NCBI GenBank assembly: GCA_031365425.1
Contig: JANLYB010000297.1
Location: 1 to 42,174, forward strand
Direction of reading: 5' to 3'
DNA: 42,174 nt
Origin: JANXVY01 sp031365425
GTDB taxonomy: Bacteria; Pseudomonadota; Alphaproteobacteria; Rhizobiales; Hyphomicrobiaceae
Part shown: in pieces, positions 1 to 8,997 of the stretch
Numbering within the stretch: position 1 is the stretch's first letter
Layout of the letters: each line of letters begins with the position of its first letter
The notes under the pieces: model-generated
Seen by the model: the letters and a program-made list of their open reading frames with translations, nothing else
Database searches by the model: none
Told to the model about the DNA's origin: nothing
Position numbers and translations under genes: made by a program

Positions 1-1598
1 TTTCCGTGAGATTGCCGCCGGTGCTGACTAATTTATCGAGCCGGGCGTTCTACGTTGCAATTCTCGCAGCCGGCCTTGCTACTCTTGCGGGCGGATTTCT
101 CGTTCACTGGATTGAACTGAACAACCTGTCCATGTTGTTTCTGACGGCGGTTCTGCTGTGCGCAGTCAATCAAGGTACGGTTTCGGCAATCTGGGCCGCC
201 GTGCTGTCGTTCCTCGCTTACAACTTCTTTTTTGTTGAGCCGATCTACACCTTAACCGTCGCCAAGCCGCATGAGTTGTTTGCGCTCGTCACGTTTCTGA
301 TGGTGGCGATTTTGACCGGGGGACTGGCCGGGCGGGTTCGCGAACAATCGAATGCTGCGTCGCGCCGGGCGGAACAGACACGGGCTCTCTATGACTTTAC
401 CCGCAAGCTGTCGGGCACCGCGAAGCTTGACGACGTGTTGGGGGCCATCTGCTCGCAGATGGCGCAATTGGCCAAGGGCCGGGCGATCGTGCTGCTGGCC
501 GATGGAGAAAATTTGTCGATGCGCCATGCATCGCCGCCTGAGGACCGGTTGGGACCGGGGGAGTGGGCGGCGGCGCGGAGCGCCTTCGAGCGTAGGCAGA
601 CGACGGGTTGGGGGTCCAATACGTTGCCTAATGCGCAGTTCCAATTCCGGCCGCTGAAAACGTCTCGCGGTGTGCTGGGCGTGGCGGGGTTGCAACCGGA
701 AAATTTCCGGGAGCCGCTGGCGCTTGAGGCGGAGCGCATGCTGGAGGCGCTAGTTGACCAAGCCGCCCTGGCCATCGAGCGCACGCTGCTCGTCGATGAA
801 ACGGCCAAGGCGCAGGCGCTTGCGGAAAGCGAGCGGTTGCGGTCGGCCTTGCTGTCGTCGATTTCTCACGACCTGCGAACGCCGTTGTCGTCGATCCTCG
901 GGGCAGTCACCACCATACGCGCGTTCGGCAAGCGATTGACAGAGGGCGATCGCGACGATCTTCTTGCCGCCATTGAGGAGGAAGCCCGACGGCTGCAACG
1001 GTTTGTGGCCAACCTGCTCGACATGACGCGGCTCGAAGCGGGGGCCATTGAGGTCAAGACGGATTGGGTCGATATCAGCGATGCGGTGCGTTCGGCGACC
1101 GAGCGAATCCACAAGGCCTTCAAACAGCGTCAAGTCGAGATCACGATCGAACCCGGGGTGCCGCTCGTGCGTGGGGACGGCAGCCTGATCGAGCAGATGG
1201 TGTTCAATCTGCTGGACAATGCCAACAAGTATTCTCCGCCCGAGACACCGCTCGCCGTGCATGTGCGGCGCGATGGGGCGGAGGTGGTTCTGAGCGTCCG
1301 GGATCAGGGGTCGGGAATACCGAAGGAAGACCTCGAACGTGTGTTTGAAAAGTTCTATCGTAGCAAGGCTCATGATGGCCGTCCGGCAGGCACGGGGCTT
1401 GGATTGGCAATCTGCCGGGGCATCGCGACCGCGATGGGTGGAACGATCCGCGCCGAAAGCCCGGCCAAGGACGGGAAGGGAACACGCCTCATCGTTCGCC
1501 TTCCGGTCGCAGATGTGGTTGCTGGAAAGCGGAATGCGGCAGCAGACGGCGAAAAGGACATCAATGACGGGGCAAACGCGGATCCTGGTGGTCGATGA
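1..1598 (+). CDS. kdpD: KdpD sensor kinase, C-terminal part (5' end cut by window)
   Basis: Sensor histidine kinase that controls the high-affinity K+ transporter KdpFABC through KdpE. The reading frame is open to the left edge; the first GTG in view (position 6) is probably internal, because full KdpD is about 900 residues and only about 530 are visible. In order: four membrane segments in the first ~105 residues (DUF4118 type), a GAF-like stretch (~125-255), a HisKA H-box (SSISHDLRTPLSS), an N-box (NLLDNANKYS), and ATP-lid glycines (DQGSGIP, GTGLGLAI). The N-terminal KdpD/universal-stress-like part lies outside the window. The 3' end overlaps kdpE by 35 nt, indicating translational coupling. 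kdpABC should lie further upstream. Identification is firm because of the short-loop four-TM block followed by the kinase and then KdpE. Confidence 0.93.
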   Translation, partial: SVRLPPVLTNLSSRAFYVAILAAGLATLAGGFLVHWIELNNLSMLFLTAVLLCAVNQGTVSAIWAAVLSFLAYNFFFVEPIYTLTVAKPHELFALVTFLMVAILTGGLAGRVREQSNAASRRAEQTRALYDFTRKLSGTAKLDDVLGAICSQMAQLAKGRAIVLLADGENLSMRHASPPEDRLGPGEWAAARSAFERRQTTGWGSNTLPNAQFQFRPLKTSRGVLGVAGLQPENFREPLALEAERMLEALVDQAALAIERTLLVDETAKAQALAESERLRSALLSSISHDLRTPLSSILGAVTTIRAFGKRLTEGDRDDLLAAIEEEARRLQRFVANLLDMTRLEAGAIEVKTDWVDISDAVRSATERIHKAFKQRQVEITIEPGVPLVRGDGSLIEQMVFNLLDNANKYSPPETPLAVHVRRDGAEVVLSVRDQGSGIPKEDLERVFEKFYRSKAHDGRPAGTGLGLAICRGIATAMGGTIRAESPAKDGKGTRLIVRLPVADVVAGKRNAAADGEKDINDGANADPGGR

Positions 1599-2259
1599 CG
1601 AGCCGCAGATCCATCGGTTTCTACGGCCGGGCCTGACGGCAAGCGGGTTCGAGGTGATCATGGCGGAGACGGCGGCTGACGCCATCAAGGCGGCGGCAAC
1701 CCAGGCCCCGGCTCTCATCATCCTCGACCTGGGATTGCCCGACCGCGATGGAAAGGACGTCATCACGGAAATCCGCGCATGGTCGACGGTCCCCATCATC
1801 GTGCTTTCGGCACGCGACCGGGAAAGCGAAAAGATCGCAGCACTCGATCTTGGGGCCAACGATTACATCAACAAGCCGTTCGGGATTGGCGAACTGCTGG
1901 CGCGTATTCGCGCGGCGCTCCGTCATCAGGCGCAGGAGGCGCGCGAGACGACGGTCTACCGCCAAGGGGGCCTGGAGATCGACACGCTGGCCCGTAAAGT
2001 GAGTTTGAATGGCGAGACAGTGCGCTTCACGCCCAAGGAGTACGATCTGCTCCATGTGCTCGTCCGCAACGCGGGGCGGGTCGTCACGCACCGGCAGATC
2101 CTCGCCGCCGTCTGGGGACCAGCCCACACCGGCGACACACAGTACCTGCGTGTGTTCATCGGTCAGCTCCGCCAGAAGATCGAACTCAATCCAGCCGATC
2201 CAACGTTCATTCTGACCGAACCCGGCGTCGGCTACCGGTTTGCCGACAGTGATGAGTGA
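1564..2259 (+). CDS. kdpE: KdpE, OmpR-family response regulator
   Basis: Response regulator partner of KdpD that activates the kdp potassium-uptake operon. It has 231 residues, the usual KdpE size. The receiver has the acidic pocket VVDDEP, the phosphoacceptor Asp in IILDLGLPDRDG and the conserved Lys in NKPFG. The C-terminal winged helix follows the OmpR pattern (FTPKEYDLLHVLVRNAGRVV ... YLRVFIGQLRQKIE) and the protein ends GVGYRF, typical of the family. ATG 1564 was chosen because it places MTGQTRILVVDDEP at the start of the receiver; the longer frame upstream lies inside kdpD. It overlaps kdpD by 35 nt. Confidence 0.96.
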   Translation: MTGQTRILVVDDEPQIHRFLRPGLTASGFEVIMAETAADAIKAAATQAPALIILDLGLPDRDGKDVITEIRAWSTVPIIVLSARDRESEKIAALDLGANDYINKPFGIGELLARIRAALRHQAQEARETTVYRQGGLEIDTLARKVSLNGETVRFTPKEYDLLHVLVRNAGRVVTHRQILAAVWGPAHTGDTQYLRVFIGQLRQKIELNPADPTFILTEPGVGYRFADSDE

Positions 2260-2392
2260 CGCCGCTATCCGATCACATTGCGGGCGAGGGGCAGGACATG
2301 ATCTGCCGGCCGTGGAACGGGCGTTAGCGATCTGGAAACCATACACTGGCTAGACTGTGCGATGCCGGAGTGTGCGTTTTGGGAGTTCGGTA

Positions 2393-3340
2393 ATGTTGGT
2401 CTCGCGTTGGCGGTGGGCTCTGGGGGGCGCATGCGCTTTCTTCATCGCCTTTCTGGGCGCGCCATCGGCCATGGCATCGAGCGATGCTGTCTTCGCCTAC
2501 CGGTTTGCCTTGCGCGGACTTTCTAGCGTTCCGATCTCGCTTTATGCCGAGGAGCGCGGTCACGGCCAGCCGGTCGTGCTGCTGCACGGGCTGGGCGGAT
2601 CGACCTATTCGTGGCGGTTCATTGCGCCGGTTCTTGCGCGCTCGCATCGGGTGATCGCCATTGATCTCAAAGGATTTGGCCGCTCCGACAAAGTCTTCGA
2701 CACCGCCTATTCGGCAGCCGATCAAGCGCGGCTGATCGCCGGGTTTCTGGCCGGGCGGGGTCTAACCAACGTTACGCTTGTTGGACACTCATTCGGCGGC
2801 GTGGTGGCGCTGCTGACGACCGTGGAGCTCAAGCGGCGCGATCCGGCACGGATTCGCCAGCTCGTCCTCATCGATGCGCCCGCGCTACCGCAGCCTCTTA
2901 CGCCCATCGTAGCGCTCATGCAGCAGCCGGTGCTGCCTTATGCGTTGCTGACCGCGATTCCTGCAGACGTCATGACCCGTATTGCAATCGGCGCCTCAAG
3001 CACGCGGGACCTGTCGCGACGCTACACCGAGGCCGACGCCGACGCCTATGCCGAGCCGTTTTACGATGCCGCGGCGCGCCACGCCTACATTCAGACTGCG
3101 CGCCAGATCGCGCCTGCGCTCAGCCCTCGCGAACTTGCCCGCGCCTACAGCCGCGTCTCTCAGCGCACCTTGCTCGTGTGGTGCACGCACGACGAGGTGG
3201 TGCCGCTTTCAACAGGGCGCACCCTTGCCTCGCTCCTGCCTCATGCCCGATTGGAGCAGATCGGCGGCTGCAATCACGCACCGGCCGACGAAGCTCCCGC
3301 CGCACTCGCCAGCAGCCTCGTTCGTTTTCTAGGCCGATAG
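2393..3340 (+). CDS. Exported alpha/beta-fold hydrolase
   Basis: Alpha/beta hydrolase of 315 residues with an N-terminal hydrophobic segment (ALGGACAFFIAFLGAPSAMA) that looks like a signal peptide or anchor. The oxyanion region is VVLLHGLGGSTYSW, the nucleophile elbow is VGHSFGG, the acid is probably Asp in WCTHDEVVPL, and the catalytic His is in GGCNHAPADE, so the triad looks complete. ATG 2393 is preceded by GGGAG at 7 nt spacing. Substrate is not readable from sequence; esterase, lipase or haloalkane-type activities are all possible. A PilZ gene begins 9 nt downstream, so the two are probably co-transcribed. Confidence 0.85.
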   Translation: MLVSRWRWALGGACAFFIAFLGAPSAMASSDAVFAYRFALRGLSSVPISLYAEERGHGQPVVLLHGLGGSTYSWRFIAPVLARSHRVIAIDLKGFGRSDKVFDTAYSAADQARLIAGFLAGRGLTNVTLVGHSFGGVVALLTTVELKRRDPARIRQLVLIDAPALPQPLTPIVALMQQPVLPYALLTAIPADVMTRIAIGASSTRDLSRRYTEADADAYAEPFYDAAARHAYIQTARQIAPALSPRELARAYSRVSQRTLLVWCTHDEVVPLSTGRTLASLLPHARLEQIGGCNHAPADEAPAALASSLVRFLGR

Positions 3341-3349
3341 GAGACTCCC

Positions 3350-3688
3350 ATGCGCGCCGCCCAACCCTTTGTCGAACGCCGCGAATTCGGACGCCGTAAG
3401 ACCTGCCTCCATGGCTGGCTTGCGATCGACGGCCGGCCCAAGATCGCTTGTCTCGTGCGCAACGTCTCGGAAGGCGGTGCGTTGCTCGAATGCGAGGTGC
3501 CCAAGGTTTTGCCGTTCCGCTTCGGTCTCATCATCGACTGCAAAGGCTTTCAGGCTTGGTGTGAACCCCGTCACCAGACGGAGAAGTGGGTCGGTGTCCG
3601 ATTCGTGCGCGTCGACAAAATCGAAGAACCCATCGCCTTGTGGTCCCCTGAACTCGAAGATGCCTGGGCCGGGAAGAAGAGTTTTTAG
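3350..3688 (+). CDS. PilZ-domain protein
   Basis: 112-residue single-domain PilZ protein, a family that usually binds cyclic di-GMP and acts on motility, envelope or exopolysaccharide targets. An N-terminal arginine-rich stretch (ERREFGRRK) corresponds to the RxxxR motif, and NVSEGGALLE corresponds to the (D/N)xSxxG motif, so ligand binding looks possible. A good ribosome-binding site (GGAGACTCCC) precedes ATG 3350. It starts 9 nt after the hydrolase stop. No partner or output domain is fused, so its target is unknown. Confidence 0.87.
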   Translation: MRAAQPFVERREFGRRKTCLHGWLAIDGRPKIACLVRNVSEGGALLECEVPKVLPFRFGLIIDCKGFQAWCEPRHQTEKWVGVRFVRVDKIEEPIALWSPELEDAWAGKKSF

Positions 3689-3801
3689 AGCTCACGCGCC
3701 ATGGCGCTCCGGCGTCGATGCAGCGCATCGCGGGGCGATGACGCGGGCGCCGGTTCTTTGCTCGTGAGCTGCTGACGCGGCTGAGGTGGGCGCGCGAGAA
3801 T

Positions 3802-4198
<397 letters not shown>

Positions 4199-4235
4199 GT
4201 GACATGGGGCCGGACTGCGCCACGCGTCAAGGGAA

Positions 4236-4484
4236 TTAGGGAGCTAAACCGGCGGAGGCGATTTCGACTTGGCAGCGTTTGCCGAGCTTCATGAATTTGG
4301 CGAGCACGCAGTTGCGTACGCTTTCAACGGTCGAGTTGGAGCTGATGCAAAGGCGGCGAACATCGGACTCGCACGCGGCGCGCATGGATGGAGTCACTTC
4401 AGGGGGAATCTTAGATTCGTCGGATGCACCTGCCGAACTTGAAAACGCAATCAACGCAATCGTCGCAAATGGTCGAATGTTCAT
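4236..4484 (-). CDS. Small exported cysteine-rich protein
   Basis: 82-residue protein with a signal peptide (MNIRPFATIALIAFSSSAGA, cleavage near residue 20). The mature part has four cysteines spaced as AC-x6-LC ... NC ... RC, resembling the cysteine-rich GLG1/FGFR1-type repeat found in many small periplasmic rhizobial proteins of unknown function. Two disulfides are likely in the periplasm. A weak ribosome-binding site (GCGAGA) lies 6-7 nt before ATG. It is transcribed towards rnpB. The locus is less GC-rich than the surrounding core genes. Function unknown. Confidence 0.7.
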   Translation of the reverse strand: MNIRPFATIALIAFSSSAGASDESKIPPEVTPSMRAACESDVRRLCISSNSTVESVRNCVLAKFMKLGKRCQVEIASAGLAP

Positions 4485-4671
4485 CTACGGTCTCGCAATT
4501 ATGTGGATCGAAGTAGACCCCTTCGACCCCATGCGTGCAGCCGAATAATGGCTTTATGCTGCACTGCGACAGCAAATCACGGGTGAAACAGTTTTCACAA
4601 CCAAAGCGTGTAGGTATCGTGGAGCACGCTGCTCGAAACGCGGTCAGTGCCGGCGGCACGCGCTCGCGCTC

Positions 4672-4708
4672 AAAACAAAAATTGCGGGGTGAAAATCACC
4701 CCGCAATT
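4672..4708 (-). terminator. Rho-independent terminator after the glycine-rich exported protein gene
   Basis: A perfect 13-bp stem (AATTGCGGGGTGA / TCACCCCGCAATT) with a 3-nt loop spans 4680-4708. On the minus strand it is followed by a T-rich run (AATTTTTGTTTTG). It lies 29 nt beyond the stop codon at 4737. Confidence 0.85.
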
Positions 4709-4736
4709 GAGTCGTTAGCCGAAATTTGAGCCGCAA

Positions 4737-5174
4737 TTACGGGCTTGAAGGCTTGCTGTCGTTGTTAGAAAGGATCACAGCGGCACCAATGCCGGCCGCA
4801 ACTACGACCCCACCAACCAGCAACGCGCCCGGCGCGATACCACCAGCGCCAGCAACACGGCCATCCGCAGCGCAAGGGCTCAGCTCAACGCCGCCGTCCT
4901 TTATGCCGCCCGAGCTAGCAACCGAAACAGGCTGGCCAGCTTCGACGCGGGTGCGGCAACCGTCGGCATAGATGACTTCCGCACGTCCGCCATCGCGGGC
5001 CATGACAATGTCACCTGGATTGATTTGCGTTGCAGCGGTAACGGTCTGGAAGCCCCGACCCTTGTTAACGAAAACCGGGCCGCTGATCCCGTCAACGGTG
5101 GCGGCAAGTGTCTGGATCGTACCCAACAGGACGGCTGCAACAGCCACGAGGGTTCCCGTAGTCGAATTCTTCAT
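4737..5174 (-). CDS. Exported glycine/valine-rich protein, FecR/SH3-like
   Basis: 145-residue protein of unknown function. It has an N-terminal signal peptide (MKNSTTGTLVAVAAVLLGTI), a central part reminiscent of FecR-like or SH3-like all-beta domains (FVNKGRGFQTVTAATQINPG, DIVMARDGGRAEVIYADGC, VEAGQPVSVAS), one likely disulfide (two cysteines), then a Gly/Val/Ala membrane segment (GALLVGGVVVAAGIGAAVIL) and a short polar tail. Three ATG codons occur in tandem; GGGAG directly abuts the first, so the third (5174) has the best spacing and was chosen. Followed by a strong terminator. Similar proteins in rhizobia are uncharacterised envelope proteins. Confidence 0.75.
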   Translation of the reverse strand: MKNSTTGTLVAVAAVLLGTIQTLAATVDGISGPVFVNKGRGFQTVTAATQINPGDIVMARDGGRAEVIYADGCRTRVEAGQPVSVASSGGIKDGGVELSPCAADGRVAGAGGIAPGALLVGGVVVAAGIGAAVILSNNDSKPSSP

Positions 5175-5454
5175 CATCATCTCCCGGCGCTTGTTCGCTA
5201 AAGGGCTTCTTACGCAAACAACCCAAGGACGCGCATGCAAAAAAAATAGACTCAAACCCGCTTTTTGCAACCCCTGCGAGGCGTTTTACGGCCTAGAGTC
5301 GCAAATGGGCCACATGGAAAACATGGTGGTATTGCGCTGGTTGGCCGGGCGACGCTGTGCAATTGTAGGATCATCGGACCTTTTATACGCGAAGACTGGT
5401 AAACAGCTTATTCACAAGGCCTGATGATCAGCACAACAACATAAGGGTGCAGCT

Positions 5455-5592
5455 ATGGGAAAAGAACAAAGAAGCAACAAGGAAAAGCGGAAGCCAAAGG
5501 CCGATAAGAAACCCGCAGCCTCAACTGCAAGCCCTTCGCCGTTTTCGTCGGTTACAGCCACTCAAAAGGCCGGGGCGGGCAAAAAGAAGTAG
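5455..5592 (+). CDS. 45-aa lysine-rich small protein
   Basis: A short gene easily lost to length cut-offs. It starts at ATG 5455, begins MGKEQRSNKEKRKPKADKK, passes through an Ala/Ser/Pro/Thr stretch and ends GAGKKK at TAG 5592. It is strongly basic and looks disordered. A purine-rich GGGTGCAGCT precedes the ATG; the Shine-Dalgarno match is weak. Coding is supported by the charge pattern, by resemblance from memory to short basic proteins beginning M-x-K-E-x-x-R-S-N-K-E that recur in rhizobial genomes, and by the hairpin just downstream. Function unknown; a nucleic-acid or ribosome-associated role would be a guess. Confidence 0.62.
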   Translation: MGKEQRSNKEKRKPKADKKPAASTASPSPFSSVTATQKAGAGKKK

Positions 5593-5609
5593 AACTTCGC
5601 GCGCAATTA

Positions 5610-5638
5610 CGGGTTGCGAACTCGTGGCTCGCAACCCG
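5610..5638 (+). terminator. Hairpin between convergent genes, likely terminator
   Basis: CGGGTTGCGA and TCGCAACCCG form a perfect 10-bp stem around a 9-nt loop. It is 17 nt after the stop of the 45-aa gene and lies between it and the convergent mmsA gene. The T tract is weak on both sides, so termination is plausible rather than certain, possibly in both directions. Confidence 0.55.
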
Positions 5639-5712
5639 CATTCTTATTGCACTGCAACCAATACGAGTACCAGCCCGCAGACGTTTCTACTCTTCTGCGC
5701 GGATTGGTATCA

Positions 5713-7212
5713 TTACTTCATCGTCGGGATCACGTACTCAGCGCCTTCCTTGATGCCGGAGGGCCAGCGGGCGGTAACCGTTTTGGTCTTCGTATAGAAA
5801 CGGATGCTGTCTGGGCCATGCTGGTTCAGGTCACCGAAGCCCGACTTCTTCCAGCCGCCGAAGGTGTGATAGGCGAGCGGCACCGGGATCGGGACATTGA
5901 TGCCGACCATGCCCACGTTCACGCGTGAGGCAAAGTCGCGAGCGGCGTCACCATCGCGGGTGAAGATCGCGACGCCATTCCCGTAGGCGTGATCCGAGGG
6001 CAGGCGGAGGGCTTGTTCGTAGTCCTTGGCGCGAACGACGGACAGAACCGGGCCGAAGATTTCTTCCTTATAGATCCGCATGTCCGGCGTGACGTGGTCG
6101 AACAGGCAGCCGCCCATGTAGAAGCCGTTTTCATAGCCCTGCATTTTGAATCCGCGGCCATCGACCTTGAGTTCGGCGCCTTCCTTGATGCCGAGTTCGA
6201 CGTAGGATTTGACCTTTTCGAGGTGGGCTTTCGTCACCAGTGGGCCCATGTCGGCATCCATCGAGGTGGAGGGTCCGATCTTGAGGCTCTCGATCTTGGG
6301 GATGAGCTTGGCAAGCAACGCGTCGGCGGTTTTGTCACCGACGGGCACCGCCACCGAGATCGCCATGCAGCGCTCGCCTGCTGAGCCATAACCTGCGCCG
6401 ATCAAGGCGTTGGAGGCGAGTTCCATGTCGGCGTCCGGCATGACAATCATGTGGTTCTTGGCGCCGCCAAAGCACTGTGCGCGCTTACCGGTGGCCGCAG
6501 CGCGAGCGTAAACATAGGCTGCGATGTCGGTCGAGCCGACGAAGCCGACGGCCTGGATGTCCTCGTGGTCGAGAATTGCATCGACCGATTCCTTGTCGCC
6601 GATGACGACGTTGAGGATGCCGGCGGGGAGGCCTGCTTCCATCATCAATTCGGCCAGCATGAGCGGCACCGACGGATCGCGCTCCGACGGCTTCAGGATA
6701 AAGGCATTGCCGCACGCAATCGCGGGGCAGAGCTTCCACAGCGGGATCATGGCGGGGAAGTTGAACGGGGTGATGCCCGATACGACACCCAGCGCCTGAC
6801 GCATGGAGAAGATATCGATCGAGGGTCCTGCGCCGTCGGTGTAGTCGCCCTTCAATAGATGCGGGATCCCGCAAGCGAACTCGGCCACCTCAAGCCCGCG
6901 CTGGATGTCGCCCTTCGCATCGGGGACGGTCTTGCCGTGCTCTCGGGCCAGAAGGTCGGCCATCTTGTCCATGTCGCGATTGATGAGTTCGCAGAATTTC
7001 ATCATCACGCGTGCGCGGCGCTGCGGGTTCGTCGCCGCCCAAGCGGGCTGGGCCGCCTTGGCGTTGGCAACGGCTGCGGCCACCTCGGCCTTGCTTGCCA
7101 ACGGCGCACGGGCAGCGACTTCGCCGGTCATGGGCCAATAGACGTCGCTGAAGCGGCCGGATTTTCCCTCGACGTGTTTGCCGCCGATGAAGTGGGTGAG
7201 CGTCTTGGTCAT
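5713..7212 (-). CDS. mmsA: CoA-acylating methylmalonate-semialdehyde dehydrogenase
   Basis: 499-residue aldehyde dehydrogenase of the MmsA/IolA type. It converts methylmalonate semialdehyde (valine, thymine) or malonate semialdehyde (inositol, beta-alanine) to propionyl- or acetyl-CoA with NAD+ and CoA. Family marks include the start TLTHFIGGKHVEGKSGRFSD, the NAD-binding GVVSGITPFNFPAMIPLW and SERDPSVPLMLAELMMEAG, and the catalytic Cys in GSAGERCMAIS. ATG 7212 follows GAGAGA and gives the normal N-terminus; the longer frame upstream is noncoding. It is divergent from a LysR regulator, which is probably its controller. No other valine or inositol genes are adjacent. Confidence 0.94.
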   Translation of the reverse strand: MTKTLTHFIGGKHVEGKSGRFSDVYWPMTGEVAARAPLASKAEVAAAVANAKAAQPAWAATNPQRRARVMMKFCELINRDMDKMADLLAREHGKTVPDAKGDIQRGLEVAEFACGIPHLLKGDYTDGAGPSIDIFSMRQALGVVSGITPFNFPAMIPLWKLCPAIACGNAFILKPSERDPSVPLMLAELMMEAGLPAGILNVVIGDKESVDAILDHEDIQAVGFVGSTDIAAYVYARAAATGKRAQCFGGAKNHMIVMPDADMELASNALIGAGYGSAGERCMAISVAVPVGDKTADALLAKLIPKIESLKIGPSTSMDADMGPLVTKAHLEKVKSYVELGIKEGAELKVDGRGFKMQGYENGFYMGGCLFDHVTPDMRIYKEEIFGPVLSVVRAKDYEQALRLPSDHAYGNGVAIFTRDGDAARDFASRVNVGMVGINVPIPVPLAYHTFGGWKKSGFGDLNQHGPDSIRFYTKTKTVTARWPSGIKEGAEYVIPTMK

Positions 7213-7398
7213 ATGAGTTCTCTCTCTTGTTGCGACAGCTCCGGCCAGGAGGAGTCCGGAACTGTCGAATCCGGCGCTCCCGCCGGCGCCTCTCCGGCGC
7301 TCCGGCCACAAGGGTGGCCGCTTTAATGGGTCCTTGTCATAGGCACCTTATTGCAGTTTTTGACGTTATGCGGCAATGCTAATAGTCTCGGAACCGAT

Positions 7399-8331
7399 AT
7401 GCAAAAATTCACGTCAGAGTTCGATTGGGATCATGCGCGGGTGTTTCTGGCGGTGGCGCGCGAGGGGCAGCTGCTGGCGGCTGCGCGCAAGCTCAAGCTT
7501 GATCAGGCGACCGTGACGCGGCGGATCAATGCGTTGGAGACATCGCTTGGCGTGCGGCTGCTGGACCGGCGGACGACGGGCAGCGAGCTGACCGTTGCGG
7601 GACGGGCGTTTCTTGAGCATGCGGCCAAAATCGAGACGGAATTTCTCAATCTCAGGACCGCGCTGACGCCGGATGCAGACCGGATCGAGGGCACCGTGCG
7701 GGTGGGCGCGCCGGATGGGTTCGGTACCCTGTTTCTGGCGAGCCGGTTTACGCCGCTGCTGGCCGAGCACCCCAGACTTGGGGTTCAACTGGTGCCGTTG
7801 CCGCGGTCGTTTTCGCTGTCAAAACGGGAGGCCGATATTGCGATCACGGTCGAGCGGCCGGTCGAGGGGCGGCTGCGCGTGCGCAAATTGGCCGACTATT
7901 CGCTGTCGCTGTTTGCGAGCACTGCCTACCTCGCCGGTGCACCGCCGCTCAAGACGAAGGCGGATTTGGCCAACCACCGTTTGATCTCGTACGTGAGCGA
8001 TCTGCTGTTTGCCGCGACGCTCGATTTTTCCACCGAACTGGGGCTGACAGCTGCGCCGCAGTTTCAATGTGCCAGCGTGCTTGGCCAGATCGAGGCGGTG
8101 CAAAGCGGGCTCGGGATCGGGTTGCTGCACGATTACGCGAGGGATCGTTACGACGGACTGGAGCGGGTATTGCCCAGCATCGTCATGCGGCGGGCCTATT
8201 GGATCGTGACGCATGCCCACGTGGAACACGCGCGCCCTGTGCGGACCGTTCACGATTACATCGTGGCGACCGTCAGCGCGGCGCTGCCGATGTTTGATCA
8301 GACCCGCACCAAACGTCAGTTCAGCTTATAG
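7399..8331 (+). CDS. LysR-family transcriptional regulator, probable mmsA regulator
   Basis: 310-residue LysR-type regulator. The N-terminal winged HTH is DWDHARVFLAVAREGQLLAA ... LDQATVTRRINALETSLGVRL, followed by the usual linker and a periplasmic-binding-like effector domain (~95-300). ATG 7399 (MQKFTSEFDWDH) has a weak GGAA upstream; an in-frame start at 7351 would add 16 residues unlike the family. It is divergent from mmsA across a 186-nt gap, the classic arrangement for a LysR regulator and its target. The inducer is unknown. Its 3' end overlaps the convergent receiver gene by 16 nt. Confidence 0.9.
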   Translation: MQKFTSEFDWDHARVFLAVAREGQLLAAARKLKLDQATVTRRINALETSLGVRLLDRRTTGSELTVAGRAFLEHAAKIETEFLNLRTALTPDADRIEGTVRVGAPDGFGTLFLASRFTPLLAEHPRLGVQLVPLPRSFSLSKREADIAITVERPVEGRLRVRKLADYSLSLFASTAYLAGAPPLKTKADLANHRLISYVSDLLFAATLDFSTELGLTAAPQFQCASVLGQIEAVQSGLGIGLLHDYARDRYDGLERVLPSIVMRRAYWIVTHAHVEHARPVRTVHDYIVATVSAALPMFDQTRTKRQFSL

Positions 8332-8771
8332 ACGCGGGCAAGGGCTTCGGCGAGGCGGACGCTGTCCACGTCGTCTTTGTGGATGACGTCGGTGGCGCCC
8401 AGCCCGATCAGTTCGGCTTTGCGGGCGCGCGTCACTTGCCCGCTGACGACGACGATAGGACCTTCGTACTTGGCGCGGCGCAAAAAGGGAATTGTGTGGC
8501 TGGCGGTATCGGCGGGTTTTAAGAGATCGTCGAGAAACACCAATTGAGGCTGGCTTGCGATGACGCAATCAAGCGCAGAGCCTAAGGTGGATGCCCGGCG
8601 GACATTGGGTTCGTAACCCAGGATCACGCGTAACGTCGCTCGCAGACGGTCGGCATCGAAGGTATCGTCTTCAATAATCAAAATGTTTGTCAGCTTTGGC
8701 AATTGCTTGCTTAGATGAACGCTCTCATTTTTCTTGGCGAGAAAGTCGCCGCCAGATCCGGTCGAAGTCAT
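8316..8771 (-). CDS. Stand-alone receiver-domain response regulator
   Basis: 151-residue protein made almost wholly of one CheY-like receiver. The acidic pocket is LIIEDD (E34, D35, D36), the phosphoacceptor is one of two Asp in LVFLDD (81/82), the switch Ser is in VVVSGQ (110) and the conserved Lys is K132 (VIHKDD). There is no DNA-binding or enzyme output domain. An N-terminal polar tail of about 25 residues precedes the fold. It lies 226 nt downstream of, and in line with, the PAS histidine kinase, and is likely its partner. The convergent LysR gene overlaps its 3' end by 16 nt. Output is probably by protein-protein contact. Confidence 0.85.
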   Translation of the reverse strand: MTSTGSGGDFLAKKNESVHLSKQLPKLTNILIIEDDTFDADRLRATLRVILGYEPNVRRASTLGSALDCVIASQPQLVFLDDLLKPADTASHTIPFLRRAKYEGPIVVVSGQVTRARKAELIGLGATDVIHKDDVDSVRLAEALARVYKLN

Positions 8772-8997
8772 GTCGTCGTCCTAACACCTTGGAACGCTTG
8801 AATTCGCCCGACTCGCAAAGTCCGGACGCTTCCAAACACTTCGATCTATACCGTTTCGCGTTTATGAATCCGTTTCACACTTTACTAAGAAGCAGTTTTG
8901 CACGTCCGTGCAAAATTAACCACTCCACGATAACTTGTTCTCGGAGCGAGCCTATGCGCTTGCAACCGCATTGCCAACCGAATTGCGCTCTTGACGT

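Noticed and set aside
4411..4659. 82-residue Cys-rich minus-strand frame
   Set aside because: Starts with GTG without a ribosome-binding site, overlaps the better supported exported protein gene in another frame, and has no signal peptide or family pattern.
7213..7398. EcfG promoter before the LysR gene (GGAAC near 7391)
   Set aside because: The spacing-matched -10 reads CGTC rather than CGTT and would lie inside the LysR coding region.
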